DNA of 64,000 nt from Prorocentrum cordatum (GCA_963575745.1 CAUYUJ010016494.1:112001-176000); one strand, 5' to 3'; positions 11,101 to 22,254 are shown, counted from the stretch's first letter. Notes: generated by a model from the sequence alone, not told the origin. Numbers and translations are program-made.

Positions 11101-11285
11101 GAAGTGAGAAGGAGGAGGCCTTCTCAGAAGGCGGCTGGGCTTCTCGGAAACCCTTGGGCCTCCCGAGACATTGTCGATGTCTTCGGGCAAGGCTAAAGCA
11201 ACTTCTCAGGAGGCCGGGGGTTTTCAAACCTTCTGAGAAAGCCCGCCCCTTCCCGCTTCCCTCCCGGCTTCGCCGCCGAGTCTCC
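11101..11285 (+). repeat. Dispersed repeat family 1, copy 1
   Basis: Similar to 23,313-23,505 on the same strand. Shared blocks are GAAGTGAGAAGGAGGAGGCC / GAAATGAGAAGGAGAAGGCC, CTTCTCAGAAGGC, GTCTTCGGG(C/G)AAGGCT, and GGAGGCCGGGGG followed by CCTTCTGAG. On the minus strand both copies encode a similar SEK(P)SRRLLRRP-like string, so decayed coding sequence inside the repeat is possible. Confidence 0.75.
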
Positions 11286-12000
11286 GGGATGTTTTGTCCG
11301 TGCTCGTTCTATAAAGCGAAAAGAAAGGCTATGACCACGGGTGCTCTCTTCTCCACGCTTGTCCTCGGCTTTCCCCCCTGTCCTCCATGGCTCTGTCTCT
11401 CTCTCTCTCTCTCTCCCTCCCCCCGCAGGTCGCCAGGCCTGGCACAACCGAGTGCTGGAAAGAATTCGTCTTCGTCGTCGTCGTCGAAGTTCGAGCTTCG
11501 AACTGTTCTTCGGGGATTCTGCGTTATCCCTGGGCGGCGGTCGCTTCGTGAGGCCCTGCGGGAGGAGAGCTCCGGGGGCCTCTGGGCAGGCCTCTGGGCT
11601 CTCGGCAGAGCCGAGCCGAGAGCCGAGCAGCACCGTGGGCGCGAGGAGATGCAAGCATGAACTTCGCTGTTCCGAAGTCACTTGGCGGCGCGCACCGGGG
11701 GGCAGGGGGAGGGGGGAAGGCTTCTGGGTGCTTCTGAGAAGCCTTCCCCTGGCCCAAGGTGCCCTCCGCTTAGTTTTGGAGCCGCTGGGGCCCTCTGGGC
11801 CTTGTGAGGGGTGCTCTGGAGGCCGAAGGGCCTCGATGGAAATCGTGGGGGCACCTTGGGCCAGGGGCACTTCTGGCAACACCCGACCTGTGTGCGTGGC
11901 CGAGAAGCACACACGTAGAAAAGCAGCCTGGGCAGACGGAGCGAAGATCTCAGACAAGTCTGAAAATGTACGTTGCACGGCGTCTGGCATATCCCATTTT
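11286..12000. other. No gene recognised
   Basis: GC-rich sequence with a (CT)n run at 11,395-11,420 and a short GTC/CGT tract at 11,465-11,490. Long frames exist on both strands but look like GC-driven open frames. Confidence 0.45.
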
Positions 12001-12002
12001 CT

Positions 12003-12135
12003 AGGAGGAGGAGGAGGAGGGGGAGGAAGAGGAGGAGGAGGAAGAGGAGGAGGAGGATGATGATGATGAGGAGGAGGAGGAGGAGGAGGAGAAGGAGGAG
12101 GCGGAGGAGGAGAGGAGGAGACGAGGAGAGGAGGA
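12003..12135. repeat. (GGA)n microsatellite with GATGAT insert
   Basis: GGA/GGAA trinucleotides on the plus strand with a short ATGATG interruption. Confidence 0.95.
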
Positions 12136-13224
12136 AGAGAGTGAGGAGCGTGGCCCCCACAGCGAACCCCAAGGCGCGCCAAGCGGGCCCCCGAGGGGCC
12201 CCGCGAGCCCTTCGAGCCCCCATTGGGAGCCCGCCGTCGTCGCGGAGGGCCGCGGGGGGCCGACCTGGCAGGCGGGGCCCAAGGGGGCTCTGGGCATACG
12301 ACGCTTGGGCCCTGCAAGCCAGGACTGCGAGAATCCTGGCCGGAGAGGTCGGAGAACGGAGGAGGCCTCGACCCACCGCTGCAGAGTCTTCCCGGGCGCG
12401 CCGCCGCCCTGGCTTCCCAACGGGTCCCCGCCTGCGGGGCCCGGAGGCAGAGCTGCCTCGGCAAGGCCTTGTGCACGTTCCGCCCTGCGGAACAGTGCAG
12501 ACCCCCAAGTCGGGAACTTTTGACCAGCGTTCCGCGGCGCCGGCCCCGGCGACACGCGCTATGCCCTGCACGCTGACAGCGCGTCGCTCCGCTCCGCGGG
12601 GCGGGAGGCCGGGCAAAGCTCTGGACGTGGACGCTCGAGGACTGGGACGTGGTTAGCGTGTCGAGACGAAGGGTGGTGGGCCAGAACTTGCGGCGCGACA
12701 TACCAAGCCCAAATCCATGACCGTATCTAGACCAGCCTGAGATTTCATTCCCAACTGGGCGAACCAGCAACGTGCGCAACGTCCCATCGATTGGGTGCCT
12801 TCAGGGGGCCTGGGAACGCTCCTCCTACGCACAGCAACCGCTCCGAGAGGGTTCCAAAACCATCCTGAAACCGCAAACGGGGCCGTCAAACTCCCTGGAT
12901 CCTGGACCTCCGGATGCTCATTCCATGGCTTCGCTCGGGAGGCACAAGACATGCTGTCAGAGTTCGTCGTTGTCGTCGTCGTCGCCTTCATCCTTCTGTG
13001 TGCTCTTCGTCTTTCTCTCTTTCCTCCCATATCCTCCGCTTCTTCTTCTACCTCCTTCTCTTCCTGCTCCTCCCCCTCCTCCTCCTCCTCCTCCACCTCC
13101 TCCTTTCTGGCACATACCCTGCGCAACCAAGGTTCACTATCCGCCCGCCTCGGGATCATCGGCTGCCCACCGAAGAGCTACTCGGATGTGAAGGACCAGA
13201 GCCATCGCTCCAGTCTGGGACACT
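12136..13224. other. No gene recognised
   Basis: GC-rich 12,140-12,650 carries long frames on both strands without domains. 12,960-13,110 is a GTC/CTC-rich tract. Nothing else is supported. Confidence 0.45.
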
Positions 13225-13620
13225 GCAGCTGGGACCTCCTCCTCCTCCTCCTCCTCCTCCTCCTCCTCCTCTGCTGGTTGCTTCTCGGTGGCTCTGGCCC
13301 CACGGGGCGCTCAGGTCCCCTCCGAGGCGGCTCCGGGTGCCCCTCGCATTCCCCGGCGCGGGCGCCCCTCGATCTCGTCCTCGCTCGCCTGCTGCTGTCG
13401 CCCCTCCCCCTACCCATCTCCCTTCTCCCCTCCTCCCCCTCTCTCCCTCCCCCTGTCCGCCCTCGCCCCTCTCCTCCTCTCTCCTTCTCTCCCCCTCTCC
13501 CTCTCCCCCTCTCTCCCCCTCCCCCTGTCCGCCCTCGCCCTCGCTCTCCTCCTCTTCCCTCGTCGCCCCCTGTCCTTCCCCTTGCCCTGCCCCTCCTCCC
13601 CGATTCTCGAGCGGCTCGTG
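13225..13620. repeat. (CTC)n array and CT-rich tract
   Basis: A CTC array at 13,225-13,272 is followed by a short GC-rich gap. A CT-rich tract (13,390-13,610) then repeats CCCCCTCTCCCTCTC-like motifs. Confidence 0.85.
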
Positions 13621-13769
13621 CCTCTTGGTGTCTCTGGCCTCCGGAGATGCACGGATCCCATCCGACATGGCCCCGGGGTCCCTTCGATGGCCCCGGGGTC
13701 CCTTCGGATCCCAGAGGCCGTCCTCAAATCCTGGTGCTGCTGCTCATCCAAGTCTCGCGCAGCCTGCAC

Positions 13770-14875
13770 GGCGAACACACACACACACACACGCACACGC
13801 ACACGCACACACGCAGACGTGAACACACAACACGCACAAACACACACCACACACACACAAACACTGAAACCGACACAGACACACAACACATACAACACAC
13901 AACACACACACACAACGTACACACAACACACAACACGCAACACAGACACACAGACCAGACACAGACACAGACACAGACACACACAACACACACACACTAC
14001 ACACCACACACCACACACAGCACACAACACACAAACACACAAACACACGCACACGCACACGAACACGTTCACACACAAAAGCAAACAGAAACACAAGCAC
14101 AAGCACAACCACAACCACTCACACAAACACACACAGACACACACACACACACGCACACGCACACACAAACACATACACATACACACACTTGAAGACGCAC
14201 GCACACAAACACACACACACACACACACACGCATACACACACGCACACGCACACGCACACGCACAAAGACACAGACACACACACACAGACGGACACAGAC
14301 ACAGGCACAGACACAGACACACAAACTCACACAAATACACAGACACAGACACAGACACAGACACAGACACAGACACAGACACACACACACACACACATCC
14401 ACCACACACACACGTACGCACGCACGCACGCACGCACGCACGCTTGTACGCGCGCTTGCACGCACGCACGCTTCCACGCTTGCACGCTTGCACGCTTGCA
14501 CGCACGCACGCACGCTTGCAGGCTTGCACGCACGCTTGCACGCTTGCACGAATGCACGCAGACACGCAGGCACGAACGCAGGCACGCACGCATGCACGCA
14601 CGCGCGCACACACGCGCGTACCCACACACAGACGCACCACACACAGACAACAGACACACATATACACAAACACACAGACATACAGACACACCACACACAG
14701 ACGCACGGACACACAGACACACTTACACATTCACACACTTACACATTCACACATTTACACACTTGCACACTCACACACACAGCACACATCACACAACACA
14801 CAGACACACATAGACGCACATAAACACACAGACACACACACACACACCACACACAAACACACACACACAGGAAGC
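13770..14875. repeat. 1.1-kb CA-rich repeat block
   Basis: Almost pure (CA)n variants. Sub-arrays of ACACAG occupy about 14,338-14,390, and ACGC with TTGCACGC occupies about 14,410-14,600. Alternating purine-pyrimidine sequence of this length can adopt Z-DNA. Every long frame through it (His/Thr on plus, Val/Cys on minus) is a translation artefact. Confidence 0.97.
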
Positions 14876-15327
14876 GTAAACTTCTCATCCCTCCTCCTCT
14901 CCCTCCTCCTAGAGACACGCCTCCTCTCCCCCCCAATGCACCTTTCGCAAGCCCCGGGGCCATTCGAGGCCGCCCGCGCACGCCTCCAGGCAAGACCGCT
15001 GGCCGAAGCCAGCCAAAGAGGCTCTCGTGACATCTACGGGGACACTACCAGAAACTTGTGGGAGCATGGTCATGCATGCGCCGGAGTGCGACGGCGGGTA
15101 TTCATGCATGCCAAGGCGCGAATTTCAGAAGAGACCGGACTGCGAGTGCGGCTGCGACTTTGGACGTGCACGCGTGCGGGGAGAGAAAGGACAAGGACGG
15201 GTGAGAGTTTGGAGGGATGGGGTTGAGGAGGAGGAATGAGAAGGCATGATGGGGAGGACGAGGTAGGAACAGTGGATCTGTAGGGGGTGGGGATACGAGC
15301 AGGCAGGCCGCGAGGCAGCGGCCTCAC
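14876..15327. other. Flank of the cyclic-nucleotide-binding exon
   Basis: Mixed-composition sequence with no recognised gene. On the minus strand it would be intron downstream of the exon at 15,328-15,484. I looked for the missing phosphate-binding-cassette exon (FGExAL) and did not find it. Confidence 0.4.
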
Positions 15328-15484
15328 ACGCTCCTCCTCGCCCCTCCCTGACGCGTGGGGCCTCGTCGTCGGCCTCCTCCGCAGGAGGGGCCACGAAGAT
15401 TTCGAACGACCCTTTCTCCACGAGGTAGAAATAGTCGGCCTTGACGTCTCCCTGCTCGATGACTTTCTCGCCGGCCGGGATGTC
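15328..15484 (-). CDS. Cyclic-nucleotide-binding domain exon (N-terminal half)
   Basis: The minus strand reads IPAGEKVIEQGDVKADYFYL then VEKGSFEIFVAPP, the beta-roll start of a cAMP/cGMP-binding domain of the type found in PKA regulatory subunits and PKG. A plausible acceptor (GATGAG|GACATC) gives phase-0 entry at 15,484, and a GCGT|GTGAGG donor ends the exon at 15,328. The second half of the domain (phosphate-binding cassette) is not found nearby on this strand. The exon could belong to a long-intron kinase gene, to the CNBD gene at 55-59 kb, or be an orphan fragment. The domain call is strong; the gene model is open. Confidence 0.72.
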
Positions 15485-15654
15485 CTCATCTCGGGAGGTC
15501 CAGACTGCATTCGGCCCCGTGCAGCGTGCATCGAGCGCCTCCTGCGCCCTGTCCACCTCCTCCCCCCCCGTCCGACTGCCCTCGCCCTGCCCCTCTCTCC
15601 CTCCCCTCTCAAGCCACTGCCGCCAGCGCCGTCATTCGCGCTGCTGCGTTCGTT
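15485..15654. other. Pyrimidine-rich flank
   Basis: Intronic-looking sequence upstream of the minus-strand exon. It ends in a (TTCG)n run at 15,645-15,665. Confidence 0.4.
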
Positions 15655-15694
15655 CGTTCGTTCGTTTGTCGTCGTCGCCGTCGCCGTCGTTCCT

Positions 15695-15751
<57 letters not shown>

Positions 15752-15785
15752 TGCGTGTCCTTTGTCGTCCTCGCCGTCGTCGTCG
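15655..15785. repeat. (GTC)n microsatellite
   Basis: About 30 GTC units with few interruptions; reads as poly-Val/Ser/Arg or poly-Asp/Thr in shadow frames. Confidence 0.95.
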
Positions 15786-15887
15786 GTGGCATTGCCTTCT
15801 CTTTTCTCCCGGAGCCTCGGCCGTGCTCCTGCGCGGGGCAAAGCGCGCGAGGCCAGCCTGGCACCCTGGAGCCCTTCAAGGGGGGCC

Positions 15888-16075
15888 ACCTGGATCGGCG
15901 GTGGACGAGCCTCCCTTCAGCAAGCCTCCCCCTAGCGAAAGCGGCCTGGGATCGGAACCGACGGACCTAGTAGACCCGCAGAAATGGCGGCCGCGACGCC
16001 CTCTCGCGAACCGAGGACGGCCGATTCCTGAATCGACGTGTCAGGGTAGGAGGTCTATCCACCTCCGACTGAAGT
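15888..16075 (+). repeat. Dispersed repeat family 5, copy 1
   Basis: Shares with 23,884-24,052 and 30,575-30,745 the blocks GATCGGCGGTGGAC, CCTCCCTT, CCGACGGACCT (two copies), GGC(C/G)GCGACGCC(CTCT) and ATCGACGTGTCAGGGTAGGA (with variants), ending before a short 'CCACCTCC' segment. Confidence 0.75.
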
Positions 16076-16081
16076 CCTCGA

Positions 16082-16258
16082 AATCCCAAGAGCCTTCCGG
16101 GGCCACCCAGAATCCCAGGGCCCCAGAGCCCTCCTAGAAACCTAGAGCTCCAGAGCCCTCCTGGAATCCCGGAGCCCGAATCCCGAAGCCCTCCAGGGCC
16201 ACCCAGAGCCCGAGGGTCCCAGAGCCCTTCTGGGACCCCAGAGCCCCAGAGCCACAGG
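16082..16258. repeat. Minisatellite of CCCAGAGCCCTC units
   Basis: Repeated CCAGAGCCCTCCTGGAATCC-like words with GGGGCCACCCAGA spacers. The period is irregular (about 15-30 nt), with at least six copies. Confidence 0.7.
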
Positions 16259-17330
16259 AGATTGCACCACACAGACGGGTATACTTGGACCGTCTGGATG
16301 CTGGCTTATGGCCTGAGGCCCTGAGTCAAGCAGAGATGCGGTCGCGTGGTCGTCTTCAGTTTCTCGAACCACTACGTGGGATAGCCTGTTCCTGTTCCTG
16401 TTCCCCTCAACTCTCCGCAAGCCCCCTCCTCCAGCCAACCGCGCTCCCAGCGGAACACGCATCGTCGGGCGAATCGGGAAGGGGCACCCCGAAAGCGACC
16501 AGCGCACCTGCGGGCGCGCGAGAGCGGGTCGGGGCGAACGGGTGATGGCAAGGCCCCCCTCCCTCGCGGTCGGTCGGTCGCTCTGCGCTTAAAGTGCTGT
16601 CGCAACGGCAACCCCATCGACCAGAACAACGGGTCTGACCCATTGCCGTTCGATCGGCAAGTCTTCCGGATAAGTGAAGTGCAAGGAGGGAGACGAGGAT
16701 GGAGGACGATGACGAGGAATGGGAGTGTGGAAAGATAGAGGACAAGAAAGAGGGAAGGGACGGGAGACGACGGAGGGAGGGGAAAGAAGGAATATGGAGG
16801 CTTATGAAGGCCCTGGCCCCCACCTTGCGTCCTCTCTTCCTGCTCCTTCTCCGACTTCTGCCATTCCCCCTCCCCCGCTTCTCCTCCTCCTACTCCTCCA
16901 GATGCGTGTCTGCCGTTCTGCTCCTCCTGCACGTCGAACCCCCCTCCTCCGTTTCCTCCCTCCCGCTGCACTCCTGCTCCCGAGTCACCCAGCTCACACG
17001 CCAAGAGCTCAAGCGCACGTCGCAGCTGCATGCCTGGAGGGCGGCTCAATGTCTCAAGCGGGACCCTCGCCCGAGCAGATCGGGGACCTCGCTGGACACG
17101 CCGCTGACGCGCATGATCGCACCTGCTCGCATTCCACGTGATGCAAGGCAGTTCCTTTCGAGAACGGGGCCCTGGCCTGAGCGGCGTGCCTGCAGCGTGC
17201 TGGTCTTTCAAAGGGAGCGCTCGTTCTAGCAGAAGGGAAGGCTTGTAGGGCCTGGTGAGGAGGGGACTTGGGATGGGAGGTACTGCATCATTGTTGATGC
17301 ATCTTGGTTTTCCTCTGATCCTCTGGTCCT
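16259..17330. other. No gene recognised
   Basis: Frames exist on both strands in a GC-rich background. A plus-strand segment near 17,040-17,100 reads SQAGPSPEQIGDLAGHAADA and could be an exon, but no boundary or family supports it. Purine-rich tract at 16,690-16,800. Confidence 0.35.
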
Positions 17331-17610
17331 CCTGTTCTCCTCATGTTCTCCTCCTCCTTCTCCTCCTCCTCCCTCTCTCCCTCCTCCCCCCTCTTCCACC
17401 TCCTATTCGTCATCCTCCTCCACCTCGTCGTCGTCGTCCTCCTCCTCCTCCTACTACTACCCTCCACACCTTCCTACTTCCTGTGTCCTCCATCCCCCTG
17501 ATCTGTGTTTCAACCGTCTCTGTGTGACAACCCTTGGGCTGAAACTGCTCCTCCTCGCCTTTTCCTGCTGCTTCTCCTCCTCCTCCTCCTCCTCCTCCTC
17601 CTCCACAATT
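17330..17610. repeat. (CTC)n-rich block
   Basis: Several CTC/CTCCTT arrays with short GTC runs (17,428-17,440), ending in (CTC)9-10 at 17,575-17,603. Confidence 0.9.
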
Positions 17611-17739
17611 ACTTAATATGAATACTACTCTCCCTCTTCCCCTGATGACGTCTTGGGAGTAGCCGCCCCCCCCCCCGCGTACTGTTTTTTACACACAAGT
17701 TTCCCCGGAGTTGGGTTTTCGCTTGCATTTTTTTCCAAA

Positions 17740-18330
17740 ATGCTGCTCTCGCTGAGGCGCCGGCCTCATTTCGGGCCCCGCTCGTTCCGAATCGTGACTC
17801 CCGCTGCAGCGCTGGCCTCATTTCCGCCGGCGCCTGCACGCCCGAGCCGGCGCCCGGGCTGGCACTCGGGCCGGGTCTGGAGCCGGTTCCGGCTGGAGCC
17901 CGTTCTGGCCGGCGCCGGAAAATCGAGTTCCGAGGCGGCGCCAAAAAAAAAACATTTCAATACACATTTTTCTTTTGAAAATGCTGAATTTCTGCTTCCG
18001 GCGCCTGGGAAGTCCTCGATTCCGACGCCCGAGCCGGCGCCCGAGCCAGCGCCTGGGCCGGACGCCCGAGCCGGCGCCCTGGCCGGCGCCCAGGCCCGGT
18101 CTGGAGCCGGTTCTGGCCGGCGCCAGAAAATCGAGTTCCGAGGCGACGCCGAAAAATGGTCATTTCAATACACATTTGTCTTTTGAGAATGCTGAATTTC
18201 TGCTTCTGGCGCCTGGTAAGCCGGGCCGATTCTGGCGTGCTTCCGCTCATTCCGAATCGTGCTGCCGCTGCAGCGCGGGCTCGTTTCGACTCGTGCTCCC
18301 GCTGCAGCGCTGGCGTCATTTCCCGTGCCA
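17740..18330 (+). repeat. Tandem duplication, unit about 210 bp
   Basis: CATTTCAATACACATTT(T/G)TC followed by TTTTGA(A/G)AATGCTGAATTTC occurs at about 17,953 and 18,163. It is preceded each time by GGTCTGGAGCCGGTTC...GGCCGGCGCC(A/G)GAAAATCGAG. A flanking word, TTCCGAATCGTG...GCTGCAGCGC, recurs at about 17,786 and 18,249. GGCGCC-rich sequence fills the unit. Confidence 0.8.
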
Positions 18331-18534
18331 TGCCACGGCATGCAATGCAATGTTAGGTTCATACTACGCTTCGCGGTGCTCTTCTACGCCATGCCATGCC
18401 GTGCTCTACAATGCATCGCGTACCCTTTCGGGATCATTGCCCTGCTCGACATCCGACTGTGCGAGTAGAGAGGGGATCTGCGCCATGGTAAGGGATGGGA
18501 GGGAGGGGTAGGATGCCAGATATGACGCGAGCGC
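18331..18534. other. CATGC-rich spacer
   Basis: Short ATGCCATGC/GCATGCAATGC words; no gene. Confidence 0.4.
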
Positions 18535-18800
18535 ACCTAGCTTGTCCTCCTCCCCCTCCCCCTCCTCCTCCTCCCCCTCCTCCCCCTCCTCCTCCTCCTC
18601 GTTTGGCCCCTCGACTTCGTGATTCTCATTCTCTCCCCTGCTCCTCCTCCTGTGCCTCATCCCCCATCCTCATCCTATTATTTTTCCTCCTCCTCCTCCT
18701 CCTCCTCCTGCTCCGCCTTCCCCCTCTCGTTTTCCGCCTTATTTCTCCCCTGCTGCTGCTCCTCCTCCTTCTTTCCTTATTTCCTTTCTTCCTTCCTTCC
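18535..18800. repeat. (CTC)n and CTTCC arrays
   Basis: CCTCCT arrays with interruptions, closing with TTCCTTCCTTCC at about 18,788-18,808. Confidence 0.92.
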
Positions 18801-19019
18801 TTCCTTTCTGCCCTCCTATCATTCACGTGGTGACTGCTTGCACTCCCAATAACATTCCTGACTCTCAGTCGTACGCACGCTCTTACCGCCGTCTACCTCT
18901 CATTCGGGCTCCCGCCGTCGGAATATTTGCGTTCGACAGATCCGCCTGCCGCTTGTTCGATATCCGCTCTTGGCGCGTACGCGCGTGCCAAGTGTCCGCT
19001 TGCCAAACGTATCTTTCCC

Positions 19020-19212
19020 TGCGGCAAATTCGCGTCGTGACGACTTGGGCGTTGGTTTCTGGCACCGTGGGGATCGCTCAACCTTGCACGATCGGCGGCT
19101 GTTCGATCGCTCGATAGTTCCATGTAGGCCTGTTCTGGGCCACTGGCGGCGTTCAACCTTGCACGCCCGCGGCGGGGTCACTTCCGGTCGACACGACGCG
19201 AACCTGCCGTAA
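19020..19212 (+). repeat. Dispersed repeat family 7, copy 1
   Basis: Matches 34,430-34,620 in the words GGCGTTGGTT, CG(T/C)GGGGATC, GATCGGC(G/C)GC, GGCGGGGTC and GGTCGACACG(A/G)CGCGA(A/G)CCTGCCGT. A more diverged third copy may lie at about 20,860-21,020 (GTCGGCGTTGGTTTCC ... GACCGATCGCGGCT). Confidence 0.65.
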
Positions 19213-19334
19213 ACAACCTGTCTATACGAATCCAATATACGGTGTGTGATGGCCGGGGCGCAGGTGGCTAGCCCAAGAATCGGCGGCCCGCGCCGTCTCC
19301 CGCGCAGAACGGTCTCCCGCACACTGCGGTCTTC

Positions 19335-19428
19335 CGTGGGGTCGCCCGGGGGGGGGGGGGGGCGGTGTCTCCTGTGGGGTCTCCCGTGGAGTCTCCCGTA
19401 GGGTTCTCCGTAGGGTCTCCTTCAGTAA
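19335..19428. repeat. GGGTCTCCCGT minisatellite with poly-G run
   Basis: About five degenerate 11-16-nt units (GGGGTCTCCCGTG, GAGTCTCCCGTA, GGGTTCTCCGTA, GGGTCTCC) follow a G14 run. Confidence 0.75.
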
Positions 19429-21408
19429 GCACGGAAGCGCAAGCGTAGAACGACCGATGTCTGGGAGATGCGCTGCTGGTCCCCGAGGCGCGGTGCTCGT
19501 CCGAGCGCAGTCGCCCTGGGCACGAGGAACGACAAGGCATCCTTCGGAGCTTCAAACTGTCAGTTTGCACACGGGGTCGGCAACTCGGCGCTGAGCCATC
19601 ACGACCATACCAAGCCGACCTGCTGTCATTAATGAAAGGGGCACTTGAATATGTGATCGTGGGCGCCGCAATCGTGCATCACGCGTACATATGTGCAACC
19701 ACCGCTGGAAACATATAAACATATCGTCATGGGCGTAACTTTGTTCGGAACGTCCCCTGTTACGATGCACCACTTTGGGCAACGCCTAGTTACCCAACCA
19801 AGTGTACTGCTGTGCCGAACTTATGCTGAGCATTAGCAGACAACTCATGTCGTGGCTCCTTCTCATATTATTGTATAAGTAAATCGTTTCAACCAATCCA
19901 TTTAAGATGACAGGAACTGGAACAACAATGATAGCTTATTGCGTATGGCATTCGAGCGGGTGTCATGAACACTATGCAACGGTCCTTCTTCCACGCCGCG
20001 TCTGCTAGTAACTTGCAAGCCGCTTCGTCTATCTTTGTCAACGTCTGCAAATTCTGGTAGCCATTTATTCTGTCATCCCGTCAAGCATCACTGGCGTACA
20101 GCAGCACGTTCGCATCACATACACACCGTGTCTTGGTGCCGCGGCTGAACATACGGATGGCATGGAGACAATCACCCGCGCGAGGAACGGGTAACAACTT
20201 TGATCTGTTTTTTTGTCGGGGGGGGGGGGGCGGACCGCATGGGGAGCTTGTGTGGCTGGCCCACGGACAGCTGCCCAATATAACTCGAGCATACAAAGGC
20301 TCTCCAACAAATTCTAGGCGTGTTTTACAGGGTCAACCACCCGTCCTCCTGAGGCCCATGCGACACCAAGGGGTCCTAGAAGGCACTCAGGGCTCCGCTT
20401 AGTCTCGAAGTTCTGAAGCTTCTAAAACAAGTTTGCCCCGCCCAGGAAGGATCCCCCAGGGATCCCTAAAACCACTAAAACATAGAACATGTCTCACACC
20501 TGCAGATCCCGCTCGATCTCATACTCTGGTATGCTGTCTGGCGTGCGTAACACAACTCAAGTAAGAAACCCAGGCTGTCGCTCCTCCAAGCCTTTGGGTC
20601 CGGAAACGAACCGCACACACTGCGCTACTGCCCAGCGGGCTGCCGCATACCTGGAGTAGATGAGTAAAAAAGTCCTGCTGTCAGCAGGCGTCGTGGAGAC
20701 GGGTCGTGCTGCCATTTGCAAGAACTGCTGCACGGCAGCAGCTGCGGCGCAAGGGCCAGCTCCCGCGCGCAACATGCCAACGGGTGTCTATAGCGCTCAG
20801 CGCAGTGCAACTGCTGGAGAGGGCCTGCCTCGCTCCCCCCGTGGTCCCAAGAATTACGGCGGCGGGGACGTCGGCGTTGGTTTCCAATGCCGCCTCGACC
20901 GATCGCGGCTCCCTGACCACGCGGCTCGCTCGATGCTGGCCGATCTGCTGGGCTGCGGGCGGCGTTCCACCGACCCCTGACCGCCCGCGCCCGGGACGCT
21001 GCCGCGTCGATGTGGCGCGGACCCGGCATGCCTGGAGCTCCCGTGGATCATGCGAACGTTTTCTTATTCGGCATTTCGACATTGGGCCGAACGGGGGGGG
21101 AGGGGGTGGGGTCTGGCTCAGGACCTCTGCTGAGTGCGACTGTTTGCAGCAGTGCATCCAATGGGGGAGACCCCATCGGCTTGAAAGAGGAGCCAAAGAC
21201 AGCCAGAATCTACTCCATGGGGGGGGGGGGAGAGGGGGGTGCGAGGGCCCGCGCCGATCGGCAAAACAAGGAATACGAAAACCATCATCATCTTGGAGGT
21301 CAGCTGTTTCATCTTTTGGTTTCCAGCTTTGCCGCTGCGCACCCATCATGTCCCACATCCCAGGGCAATCTCCGTGCACTTGGGGGGGTGGGCGCGCAAG
21401 CGGCTGCA
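19429..21408. other. No gene recognised
   Basis: 19.43-20.65 kb is moderately AT-rich with a poly-G run at 20,219. 20.66-21.41 kb is GC-rich with open frames on both strands but no domain or splice context. Poly-G runs also occur at 21,090 and 21,220. Confidence 0.4.
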
Positions 21409-21729
21409 TCACTCCCTCTGTTCTCGCTCTCCTTCGTCAGAGCTGCTGCACAAGCTCGCCATGACTGCCGTCGACTCCCGAAGTCTGCGACCCAGAAAAC
21501 CCCAGCAATGCATCGCACTGGAGTGGACAAGCACTGCCGAGCAAGGCAAGACATGAAAATACGATCGCTCGGACACACGCGCCTGATTCTTCTTCAAGGC
21601 CGACACCAGGAATGCCGAGTCCTTCTCAGACTTGGGCTTGAAGGACATGCTCTTCTTCAAAGACTTATCCTTCCGGCGAACGTCATGGGATGGCACATCA
21701 TGGCGTGCCAGCGTCACGAAAGCAATCAT
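21409..21729 (-). CDS. Possible small gene or exon, unknown product
   Basis: A 106-codon minus frame from an ATG at 21,729 reads MIAFVTLARHDVPSHDVRRK, then a Lys-rich stretch (KSMSFKPKSEKDSAFLVSAL). The first 60 residues look protein-like and basic, which would suit a nucleic-acid-binding role. The C-terminal half is less convincing. No family, leader relic or splice signals are recognised. It may be the 5' part of an exon ending near 21,560. Confidence 0.28.
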   Translation of the reverse strand: MIAFVTLARHDVPSHDVRRKDKSLKKSMSFKPKSEKDSAFLVSALKKNQARVSERSYFHVLPCSAVLVHSSAMHCWGFLGRRLRESTAVMASLCSSSDEGEREQRE

Positions 21730-22254
21730 TACCCTAGCCAGGGAGCCACAGAAGAAACGATCTTACAAGTTAGGGGAACTTTTAAAATCATGGGCTTCGG
21801 GGGATGAGATAACTGGAGTGGAGTGACGGAGCCGAAGACGTCGATAACACGCCGTGGACGCTTACACCATAGCGACTACGATGATTGCGATGACGACGGG
21901 CATGGCACGACCATAACTATGAGGACGCTGCTGGCCATGAAACGCGAGACGCTGCAGATTCCTGGGGGAGGACGTGGCTGCCCAGTCTGAGGCACATACA
22001 AGCAGGATGCACGTCACTATGCATGGATGAGGGCAGGCCTAGTGATGTTAAAACGATCGCTTAGCACAACCCGCCATCCTCATCCATACTTGCACCTCCC
22101 ATCCACGCATGATGTCGTCTGTGCGACCTGGCTTCAACATCTGTTGCTCCTCCCAAGAGCCCTGGACACGCCAACCGCATAGATCAGTCTGGCATCGCCC
22201 TGGAGGGGGTCGGAGACACCGTCGCGGTACGCTGCGCGACTTGCCGGGGGGTGC
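21730..22254. other. No gene recognised
   Basis: Mixed composition, no repeats of note. Confidence 0.4.

Noticed and set aside
10750-12780. Minus-strand frame of 528 codons
   Set aside because: It threads repeat family 1, a GGA array and GC-rich spacer with no conserved domain; length comes from GC content.
13776-14880. Very long open frames (up to 511 codons) rich in His/Thr or Val/Cys
   Set aside because: They are translations of CA/TG repeats; frames are open in several phases at once and carry no domain.
20681-21412. 243-codon minus-strand frame and overlapping plus-strand frames
   Set aside because: Both strands are open over the same GC-rich stretch with poly-G runs, and nothing favours either.
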